Shown: in pieces, positions 1 through 8,645 of the stretch | Position numbering within the stretch: position 1 is the first letter of the stretch | Layout of the letters: the number at the start of each line of letters is the position of its first letter | NCBI GenBank assembly: GCA_004154925.1 | Contig: QJNS01000502.1 | Span: 1 to 23,071, forward strand | Source: Monosporascus cannonballus | Taxonomy: Eukaryota; Ascomycota; Sordariomycetes; Xylariales | Length of the DNA: 23,071 nt | Reading direction: 5' to 3' | The notes under the pieces: generated by a model | Databases searched by the model: none | Told to the model about the DNA's origin: nothing | Seen by the model: only the letters and a program-made list of their open reading frames with translations | Position numbers and translations under genes: made by a program

Positions 1-39
1 CCTAACCCTAACCCTAACCCTAACCCTAACCCTAACCCT
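1..39. repeat. Telomere repeat tract (CCCTAA)n
   Basis: Six and a half uninterrupted CCCTAA units open the window, the C-rich strand of TTAGGG telomeres. The window therefore begins at a left chromosome end, with the centromere to the right. The tract ends inside a retrotransposon gag frame with no subtelomeric spacer; bases 38-39 (CT) fit both the telomere and the gag sequence. Confidence 0.97.
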
Positions 40-640
40 TATTTTAATGGATTATCTTAAAAGATATTTAAAAAAAATTTCGGATTTTATTAATTATATT
101 TTCGGCAAATACGAAAATTTTAAAGAAAAAATAAAAGCTTTATTTGAAAATCCAAATAAGGAATAAGATATTATTAAGTAATTCCATTTTTTTTACTAAA
201 CTAAGTTAGCCGTTAAATATACGATTAAATTTAACCGTTTGGCCGCCATTTCGAATTTACCGGAAAACGCGTTATTTTACTTTTATTATGATAATTTAAA
301 GCCTTTAATTAAAGATAAAATATATAAAGTATTTAAGGTTAAATCTTTTACGAAGTATACCTATAAGGTTATTATTATTAATAAATAAGTTTTTAACCGG
401 TATTTCGAGAAAAAAAGAATTAACAGACGAGATAATAACAAAGGTTCGAAAAGCCAAAATAAGAAGAACAAAGGTAAACCTTAAAAAGAAGCAAATTCTG
501 CTTTAAAGGAACCCAAAAAAAACAAATTTAAAGTAAAATGTTTTAATTATGGCAAAAAGAGATATTTCAAAAGCAAATATCGTTTTTTTATTAAGAAAAA
601 CTTTAAGAAAAAAAATTCCTTAACCCTAGAAAAAAGTCAA
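38..640 (+). pseudogene. gag (capsid/nucleocapsid) remnant of copy A with degraded zinc knuckle
   Basis: This is the C-terminal part of a gypsy Gag, the structural protein that packages element RNA. The frame is read from CTT at 38-40 (LILMDYLKRYLKK), and the same segment occurs in copy C from about 22678. A CCHC zinc knuckle lies at 539-580 with exact C-x2-C-x4-H-x4-C spacing but reads C-Y-Y-Y: Cys-4, His-9 and Cys-14 are all Tyr, as expected from TGT/TGC to TAT/TAC and CAT to TAT changes. TAA stops stand at expected Gln codons, and there are frame changes. The N-terminal part is absent because the telomere replaces it. Where Gag ends and Pol begins cannot be fixed. Confidence 0.85.
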
Positions 641-1590
641 AATAATTAAATAAGAAACCGACAGTAAGGTAAAAAAAAGGAGAAAAAAGTTAATTCGATT
701 TCCTCCCAGCCAAAATTTATTATTGCTATAATTATTCAGATTTCCAACCATATCCCAAAATACGAAAATTATTTAATTTGCCAGGATTTTAAAGTTAAAG
801 TTTATAAGTATTACTTAAGATAAACGGCTTTTAAAATAATTATAAAATTAAGATATCTTTATTATTTTAATATATAAAAATATAAAATATATAATATAAA
901 CGGTTAATTTTAACCAAATATTAATAATTACGGATAATTATCTTTAATGTTTTATAAATTCCTAAAATACATTATTTATTAAAAAATATTATCTGTAAAC
1001 CTTTACGACTTGTTATATTTTATTATTTGCTATTAAGATAATTATTTCGTTTATTTTAAAATTAAGGAAAATAATAATTTTTAGTTTAAATAAAATAAAA
1101 AGATATTTACCGAATTTAATAATAAATACAGATATATAAAAATTTTCCGATAACCAAAATACCTTATATTTTATTATTTATATCCTAATTTAAAACGGAA
1201 TCGGAAAATTATATTATAAGGATATTTATATTATGTCCCGATATTTTACATTTAATACGAATTCTTAAATATGGGAATACCTTTTTCGGAGGTATACCTT
1301 TTCGACCTTATAACTTAAAAAATATAAAACCAAAAAATGGGCCAAAAAAATAATTACCTTTAGATATTAATTAGGCAAAAAAAATAATATAAATATATAA
1401 ATAATTATTATACCAAATACGTAATTAAAAAAACCCGAAAATAAAAAGACCTTTTTGCAAATAAACCGTATTAATTAAAAAATAATAAAAGCTTTTAAAA
1501 ATAAGGTATCGAAAAACTTTAATATATAAAACCTTATATAAGGTAATAAAAGGATTACGTAATTAAATAAAAATTCCTTTTCGATATAAA
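640..1590 (+). other. Unassigned coding-like stretch between zinc knuckle and protease of copy A
   Basis: About 950 bases separate the Gag zinc knuckle from the first recognisable protease residues, which is long for a gypsy element. In places it reads like degraded protein (around 1190-1260, Lys/Ile-rich then LYYVP) with RIP-type stops and frame changes. The wording there loosely recalls the copia-type protease region, but I cannot support a family. It may be a Gag-Pol linker, an extra domain, or a nested fragment. Confidence 0.3.
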
Positions 1591-4500
1591 AACAAAACGT
1601 TTAAAGTTATAATTAATTTAAAAACCGAAAAAAATTTTATTTTTTTAATAATCACAAAAAAATATTAAATTCCCTAAAAATATAAATTAAGGTTTTACAA
1701 ATTATAAACGGTAAACGGAAACTTATTTATATACGAAAACGGACGAATCCTTCGGAAAATTAAAGAACTCCCCGTATAGATTTAAAGATACCAAAAATGG
1801 ATTTCGCTAAATATTACCGATATTTCCGGATACGATATTATTTTAGAAATATTATAATTTAAATTTAATAATCCATATATTAACTAAAAGTATTAAATAT
1901 TTTTATAAAAAAGTAAGTTACCCGAAAGAAATAACCAAAAAATTTATTATATTATTAAAAAAGTCCAGATTATAAATTAACTTTTCATAATATTACTTAA
2001 GTATTAACAGTTCAAAAAATTATTTAAAAATAAAAAAAATTACGAATTATTATTTTATAATTAATAAGATTATAAAATACTTATTAAAGAAAAATATTAT
2101 CCTAAATTTTACAAAATTTACCATATAAACCTTAATAAGTTAAAAACCTTATAAAAATATTTAATTCGATTTAAAAAAAGGATACATTTAACCTTTTAAT
2201 TCCCTAACTGGATATCCTGTCCTTATAATACCAAAAACCAAAAATAAAAAACAAAAAATCGATAAAAACGGAAATTTAATTTTTAAAAAAGTAATTAATT
2301 ATTAACAATTAAACGATATTACGATAAAGAACGGATAACTTTTAACCTTTATAAATACGTTAAAAAATATTAATAAAGCAAAATAATTTATTGTACTTAA
2401 TTTCCGAAACGGATATTACCGTATTAAAATAACCAAAAAAAATAAAAAACGGCATTTAAAACAATATATGGATTTTACGAATACAAAGTAATGCCTATAG
2501 GATTTATTAATATTCCCGTCAACTTCTAACACCTAATAATAATTACATTCAAAAAATTTCTGGATAAATTTGTTTTCGTTTATCTTCATAATATCCTTAT
2601 TTACTCCGAGACTCTGGAAAAATACAAAAAGTATATTACCTAAATGCTCCAAACGCTAAATAAAGCAAATATCCGAATTAATCCGGCCAAAAATATATAG
2701 CATATGCAAAAACTGGACTTTTTAAAATATACTTTTATTTCCGGCCAAATTCAAATTTAACGCTTTAAAATAAAAATAATTAAGGATTAACTTATCCTTA
2801 ATAAAGTAACCATTATCGATATCCGGCAAATCTTAAAATTTACGGATTATGTACATAACTTAATTAAGGGATACGAAAATATAATCAAATTATTAACGAA
2901 ATTTACTACCAAAAAGTACGTAAAAAAAAATTTAAACTTTCAAAAAAAGCAAGAAAAACATTCTAGATTTTAAAAGATATAATTATTAACAAACCCATAA
3001 TAAGATTACTTAACGCCGACAAAAAAAACGCCTAAAAACGGATATTTTAAATTACGCATTAAGTACCGTTTTAAAATAGCTAAAAATAACGGCAAATAAT
3101 ACCTAATAACATATTACTTAAAAGTACTCCGAAATATAAAACTTAAATACCTAATTTACGATAAGGAATTATTGGCGATTATTAATACCTTTAAGGAATG
3201 AAAGCTTTTTTTAACGGAACGAAAAAACTTTTCGACATTTACTTTAATTATAAAAACTTTATTTAATTTATAAAAACATAAAAACTAAATAAAAAATATA
3301 AAGCTTAAATAATTTTTCTATTAAACTTTAACTTTAAAATATATTATATTAAAAAAAAAGAAAATATCCAGGCAGATATTCTTAATCGTAAAAGCAATTA
3401 CGACTTTAAAGTTCCTAAAAAAAATATATAAATATTATAATATAATTAAAATAATATTATATAATTATATAAAATTCTAAAAAGCCATTACCTAAACTTT
3501 TAATACGGTTCCAAAATTCCTACGATAAAAAAAAACAAAAAAAGTTTAATAATTAAAAAAATAATTAAAAGATTAACTGCTGTACCATAGTAAAATTTAT
3601 ATTCCCAGGGATTAACAAAAATAATTCGTAAAGGAATTTTACGAAAACCTATTATACGGATACCAAGGAATTTTCAAAATTACTAAATAACTATAAGAAA
3701 AATATAACTTTTTAAAATGAAGCCGTATAATTAAAAAAATAATTAAAAATTACAACATTTATAATAAAATTAAGGCAGTACGTTATAAGCCCTATAAGCT
3801 ATTATAACTTATTAATATTTTTAATAAAATATAAAATATTATAACTTAAAATTTTATTATTAATTTATTTTTATTTAAAAAGCTAATTATTAAAATTAAA
3901 TACAATAAAATATAAATAATTGTCGATAAACTTACTAAGTATGGGTATTTTTTATTTTTTTAAAAAAAATATAACGGCAAAATAATTAATTTACGCTTTT
4001 ATTAAATATTACCTGGATAAATACGGAATATTAAAAAAAATCGTTTTTAATAAAAATACGTTATTTACTTTAAAATTCGGCATTAATTTTTTTAAATAAA
4101 TTAATATTAAATTTAAATTTTTAATAACGTATTAACTTTAAATAAATAAATAAACCGAACGACTTAATTAAACTTTAAAATAATATTTCCGAAATTACGT
4201 TAATTATTAATAAAATAATTAAATAAAACTTTTACTATTAATATAAATAATTATAATATATCGGTTAACGAAAATATAAGCATATCCCCTTATATAACCG
4301 TATATAAACATAAAACATAAATAAAACAACCTAAATAACCGCTTAATAAAACATCAAAAATTATTACGATTACCTTAAAAATAAAAACGTTAATAACGGA
4401 AATCAAAACGATTTAAACCCGTTTCCAAAATAAATTATAATTTTTTTAATAACGACTAACCCAATATTATAATAAAAAAAATTAAGGGATTAATTTTAAC

Positions 4501-4975
4501 AAAAAAAACAAAATTTATTTGCTACGCCAAAAACAAAACGCGATCTTGAACATCTTATAAATCAAAACGAAAAAACCTAATAACAAATTTAATTTTAAAA
4601 GATTTGGCCAGTTTAAAATTAAAAAAGTTATTTCAAAAACTAATTACGGATTATCGCTACCCAAAAACATAAAAATATACCTTATTTTCCATATTTCTTT
4701 ACATAAACCAATACCTAAAAACGCCCCGTTAAAAACAAATTTGGAATTTGAAAAAAACTTTAACAAATACAAAATCGAACAAATATTAAATTTTAAAATA
4801 ATTAAAAATAAAATTTAATAACTGGTTAAATAAAAAAGATATTTATATAAAAATAATATATAAGAATTACTTAACCATTTAACAAATATAATAAACCTAA
4901 TTAAAACGTTTTACCGCCAAAATCCTAACCAACCGTCTTTAACGCAGCCAAAGTCGTAGGCGATAACGGTCCCCC
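1590..4975 (+). pseudogene. pol polyprotein remnant of copy A: protease, RT, RNase H, integrase, chromodomain
   Basis: Domains in order. Protease about 1600-1880: degraded D-S/T-G motif near 1610, then DISGYDIIL at 1814-1840. Reverse transcriptase about 2160-2900: YEYKVMPIGF near 2480-2510; the catalytic Y-x-D-D box reads YLHN at 2581-2592, then ILIYSETLEKYKKY. RNase H about 2950-3400: YDKELLAIINTFKE from 3157, followed by TGA where Trp is expected. Integrase about 3600-4260: the second half of the HHCC finger reads Y-x2-Y at 3751-3762; IVDKLTKYGY at 3919-3948; catalytic Asp-1 and Asp-2 are Asn at 3850-3852 and 4049-4051; the catalytic Glu survives at 4157-4159 (TERLN). A linker of KKPNNKFNFKRFG type leads to a chromodomain at about 4745-4905. 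It would copy and integrate the element; chromodomains of this class target modified histones. Many stops; not functional. Confidence 0.9.
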
Positions 4976-5518
4976 GTTCAAATTTAGCCCTACGGCGTTT
5001 CAGTCGAAAAAAATAAACGCCTTTACGATAGCGTCCATCTCCAAAACAAACCGTACCTGTTCCGCTTTAACGCGGTAACGCTTTTCTTTTAATCTTTCTT
5101 ATTTTTCTAATTAATTTAACTTATACCCCTTTTTTAAAATTACAAAGGCCTTTTTGTCAAAAACGTCTTATTACAATTAAAAACGTTTTAACTAATTAAC
5201 GAACTCTTTTATTTTCTTTTCGGCAGCCTCCTAATACGCTATTAGAAAGTTCTGCACCTTACGTTACTTTTTTTACAAACGTATTTTTTCCTCCCCAATT
5301 TTAATTAACGAATTTATAATTAATACATTATAAAACGGACGTTAACGGCAAGTACAATAATTACAATTCGGGATATTAACCAAATAAAAACAATCGGGCT
5401 ACTTAAAATAAAAATAATTTAAATACGAAATAACTTAAAAACTAAACGTTTTAATAAAATCAACGTATCTATTACGGAATTCGCGTTAATTTAATTGCGG
5501 TTTTTTTTCTTTTTTTTA
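4901..5518 (-). pseudogene. Antisense reading frame (copy A): Cys-cluster plus helical protein, unknown function
   Basis: Read on the minus strand, one frame runs without a frameshift from 5518 to a TAA at 4901-4903. It holds about 205 codons and about 16 internal stops, each explicable as CAA, CAG or TGG changed by RIP. Conserved blocks, N to C: PQLNQREFR (from 5500), VDFIKTF, a Cys region (PDC, then NCNYC near 5348-5375), a Lys/Glu/Gln-rich probably coiled-coil middle, MDAIVKAFIFFD (ATG at 5038) and NGGPLSPTTLAAL. Copy B has the same blocks. It lies tail-to-tail with pol and overlaps its end. The Cys cluster resembles small Zn-binding proteins, but I cannot name a family. The true start is unclear: upstream of 5500 are an A/G-rich run (Lys codons) and copy-specific frame changes. 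Chance openness is unlikely given the two-copy comparison. Confidence 0.7.
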
Positions 5519-5621
5519 ATATGATTTATTATAATAAAAATTAATAAAGGCTTTAAGGGAAATCTTTTTAGCTATTAAAAAGCGGCCATTTACGGTTCTT
5601 ATCTTTAGAACAAAAATCCTT

Positions 5622-5636
5622 AAAAAAAGGAAATAA
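5622..5636 (+). other. Polypurine tract of copy A
   Basis: An AAAAAAAGGAAATAA run sits directly before the 3' LTR, where the plus-strand primer of an LTR retrotransposon is expected. The same run precedes the LTR of copy B at about 7290-7304. Confidence 0.65.
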
Positions 5637-6054
5637 TATTACAAGAACCAGGGTTCCTATTTCCAAGAAACTTACTTTTAAGACCTAGCGCAAACCTATT
5701 ACGGCTAAACTCCGGATAGGGAAACTTGGCTTATTCCGTGATCTAAATAATCTAAATAATTTAACCAAATTACATAAATTATATAGATTTACGACATACT
5801 TATTTTGGCAATTGGGATATATAATAAATCGGTTTCTTATATAAATAATACTTACCTAGTTTCGTTCTTTAGTTATTAATCTAAACTTTCAGTTTAAAGG
5901 CAACCGCACCGTTTTCTCATTAAGGGAAAAATCTTTAAATCTCTTTAACGAATAGACCACTAAATCATTTCTCGCCTTATTATTACCTGCAAATCAAGAC
6001 CCCATTTCGGATACTGCTTATACCTCCAGGTGGATATATAACAGGTTCGTTACA
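5637..6054 (+). repeat. 3' LTR of gypsy copy A (418 bp)
   Basis: It starts TATTACAAGAACC and ends GGTTCGTTACA. The expected 5'-TG is TA, a RIP change; the 3'-CA is kept. It aligns along its length with the LTRs at 7305-7728 and 21473-about 21886, including an inner TTACGGCTAAACTCCGGA block and the tail TTCGGATACTGCTTATAC. It is immediately followed by the inside of copy B. Confidence 0.88.
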
Positions 6055-6069
6055 ATAACCTAGTCTTAT

Positions 6070-6560
6070 AATAAAAAAATTAAAGGACCAATTTTATCAA
6101 AAGGAAATAAGGTTTACCTATTACACTAAAAACAAAACGCAACCTTAAATATTTTATAAATTAAAATAAAAAAATCTAATAATAAATTAAATTTTAAAAA
6201 GCTTAATCGGGTTAAACTAAACGAAGTTATTTCTAAAACCAATTAAAAACTGTCGTTACCTAAAAACATAAGAATATATCTTATTTGCCATATTTTCCTA
6301 CTTAAACCAGCTTTAAAAACGCCCCTTTAAAAACAAGCCTGGAAGTTGAAAAAGATGATAACGACGAATACGAAGTTAAAAAAAATACTGGATTCTAAAA
6401 TAGTCAAAAACAAAGTCCAATATCTAATTAAATAGAAAAGGTATTTATATGAAAAAAACACTTGGAAACCACTTAAATACTTAACAAACGCAATGGACTT
6501 GATTAAAACGTTCCATTGCCAAAATCTTAACCAACCGACTCTAGCGCGGCCAAGGTCGCA
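6070..6560 (+). pseudogene. C-terminal pol remnant of copy B with chromodomain
   Basis: The frame corresponds to the end of gypsy Pol: a linker ending in the PIFHISLLEP-type block of chromoviruses (here degraded, about 6260-6320), then an acidic stretch and a chromodomain at about 6370-6500, where LVKW reads with a stop for Trp and TWEPLKYL is kept. It is followed by NPNQP-type residues as in copy A. Stops are again RIP-type. The protease, RT, RNase H and integrase core of this copy are not in the window. Confidence 0.8.
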
Positions 6561-7157
6561 GGCGATAACGGCCCCCCACTTATATTCAACCTTGCGTCAC
6601 TCTAATCGAAGAAAATAAAAGCCTCCGCGATAACGTCCATTTTTAAAGTAAGTTAAGTTTGCTCTGTATTTATGCAACGCTGTTTTTTTTTTCAGCTTTT
6701 CTTGCTTTTTTAATTAATCCAGTTTATATCTTTCCTTTAAAATAATCACGACCGTCTTTTTCAAAAGCTCCTATAAAAAATATAAACGTTTTAATCGACT
6801 AATAAATTACTAGGACTTTTCCTTTCGACGACGGAATATCTCTTCCTAATGCTAGCGTAAATCGTTTAACTTATTTTCAACAACTTCTTGATACGCTATA
6901 AAACCGTTCTTAACCTTACGTTATTCTTTCTCTAAGCGGTTACGTTCTTCACCTAGTTTCGTCAAAATGTTCATAATCAAAACGTTTCAAGCGAAACGTT
7001 AACGGCGGGTATAAGAATTACAATTCAGAATATTAAAAATGTAAAAATATTCAGAATCACCTAAACGAATATAATTTAAACAAGAAAAACCCTTAAAGCC
7101 GAATTTCTTAATTGAATCAACTCGAACTTCGCGAAAATCGCGTTAGTTTAAACGAGG
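6503..7157 (-). pseudogene. Antisense reading frame (copy B), homologue of the one in copy A
   Basis: On the minus strand, copy B repeats the antisense frame: PRLNQRDFR (from 7157), VDSIKKF, a Cys region with NCNSYTRRQR (the ancestral pattern was probably C-x2-C-x6-C), a charged helical middle, MDVIAEAFIFFD (ATG at 6640), and SGGPLSPATLAAL, ending at the same TAA (6503-6505). From the ATG to the stop the length equals copy A exactly (138 nt). One frameshift lies just upstream of the ATG near 6641-6650. The middle is 18 codons longer than in A, a whole-codon difference. A Trp-to-stop change in the FFDW block is TAG here and TGA in A, so both derive from TGG. Unknown function. Confidence 0.7.
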
Positions 7158-7304
7158 TTTTTTTTTTCTTTTTTTCTTTTTTTTTCGAATACAGTCTGTT
7201 ATAATAAAATTAATTAAGAAATCTTCAAGAACTTTTTCTAATAAATAAAACGGCCACTTACGGTTCTTATCTTTAGGACAAAGATCCTTAAAAAAAGGAA
7301 ATAA

Positions 7305-7728
7305 TATTACAGGAACAAAGGTTCCTATTTCGAAAAAATCTACCTTTAAAAACTTAACGCGAACCTGTTACGGCTGAACCCCGGACGAAAAAACTTGGCT
7401 TTTAAGATGATTTAATTAATCCAGATAATCCAAGTAATCTGAAACCAAATCACGTAAATCACATAAATCTACGACATACTTACTATAAAAAGAATAAATA
7501 TATAATGGATCGGTCTTTTATATAAATAGCACCTACTTAATTTCTTTTTTTAACTATTAATCTAAGTCTTTAATCAAAAGTAACGTTTTCTAATTAAAAA
7601 AAAAGTACATAAACCTTTTTAACGAACAGACTACTAAATTATTCCTCGCCCTATTATTACCTGCATATTAAGACCCCATCTCGGATACTGCTCATACTTC
7701 TAGGTAGATATATAACAGGTTCGTTACA
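7305..7728 (+). repeat. 3' LTR of gypsy copy B (424 bp)
   Basis: It runs from TATTACAGGAACAAAGG to AGGTTCGTTACA and aligns over its whole length with the copy A LTR. The polypurine run AAAAAAAGGAA precedes it. The bases after it (AAAGATAGC) are unrelated host or older DNA. Confidence 0.88.
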
Positions 7729-8544
7729 AAAGATAGCTAAGAGAAAAATCTTAATTCATTATATTTAGAATGTAGATCATTAATAATTAAAGTGTTAAAA
7801 TATAATAAATGGTAATATACTTAAGGATAACCTTTCAACGAAAAAGAGCTTTTTAATATATATATATATATATAACTAGGACTTTTTAATTAACTGAAAT
7901 TAATTATAGTCGTAGTACTTTATTTTATTTAAGTCTTTTATACGGTAAAAAACGTTTTTATTTTATTATTCAAAATAATAATTTATGAAAGCTGTAATAA
8001 ATATAAAATAGATTTATTTTTATTAAATTTTTTAAAACAATATAATTTTAAGTATGTTTAATTTAAATTTTGGTTTTATTTTTTTAGCTAACGTTTTGCG
8101 TTGTAAAAGTTTCTTTTTCAGTTTTTTAAGCTTTATTTTTTAATTATTAAGCACTAACTAACGTTTTGAACTTTTTTTAGCCCGGCTAATATAGAATAAA
8201 GTAAAGTTCTAGCCGTTTTTTTTATAATTTAATATAATTTTATTTATTTATTAAGACGAGGTTTTATACGGTTTCCTAATATAGTTTAAGTACGTTAATA
8301 ATTAATCGGCAAGCGAAATATATATTTTGCTCTAATACTATACTGTGATTTTCGTTTTAGTTCGAAGCCGTTTTAAAATTAACGAAATATATAAATATCT
8401 TAAATAAAAAAATAAAGAAAACTCTGAAATATTTTTAAAAATAAGCTATAAACGTTTATTAAGCTAAAGTTCTTTAGCTATTTTTATTATAATTTTTATT
8501 ATTTATGTCTGCATATTATTTGATTTTTTTTGAGGTTTTTAACT
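7729..8544. other. AT-rich stretch without recognised gene
   Basis: It contains a (TA)n run at about 7855-7875 and T-rich tracts. Some patches keep CG-containing words (8090-8350), suggesting an old mutated repeat, but no protein or repeat family could be recognised on either strand. Confidence 0.6.
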
Positions 8545-8546
8545 TA

Positions 8547-8593
8547 ACGTACTACACCAGCTCGCGAGCCAAACCACCTCGCGAACCGTTTTT
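8547..8593 (+). repeat. Left terminal inverted repeat of pogo element
   Basis: It begins ACGTACTACACCAG and has CTCGCGA boxes at element positions 15-21 and 32-38. It differs from the right repeat at position 20 (G versus A, a RIP-type change) and position 39. Confidence 0.93.
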
Positions 8594-8645
8594 GTCAACA
8601 TATCAACTACCTCACTTTAATCACCAAATTTCCAACACCAACAAT

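Larger units (their letters stand above)
38..6054 (+). mobile_element. Ty3/gypsy chromodomain LTR retrotransposon, copy A, 5'-truncated by telomere
   Basis: The order is gag with zinc knuckle, aspartic protease, reverse transcriptase, RNase H, integrase, chromodomain, antisense frame, polypurine tract and 3' LTR. RT before integrase defines Ty3/gypsy, and the C-terminal chromodomain puts it among chromoviruses. The 5' LTR, leader and first part of gag are missing: the first bases after the telomere match copy C at about 22678. By comparison with copy C about 1.2 kb is lost, so a full element would be about 7.2 kb (estimate). The coding regions are full of RIP-type stops plus some indels, so the copy is dead. 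Confidence 0.93.
6055..7728 (+). mobile_element. Ty3/gypsy retrotransposon, copy B, 3' part only
   Basis: A second, divergent copy of the same family, present from the integrase/chromodomain linker to the 3' LTR. It matches copy A from about 4455 onward, and the match begins directly at the end of copy A's LTR. This abrupt start is expected if copy A inserted into copy B and B's 5' part lay on the far side of A, now lost beyond the telomere. Copy B is somewhat less mutated than A in places, so it helps to read the family. Confidence 0.88.

Noticed and set aside
5500..5520. Lys-rich start of the antisense protein as a nuclear localisation signal
   Set aside because: It is encoded by A/G homopolymer runs whose lengths differ out of frame between copies A and B, so it cannot be trusted as protein sequence.
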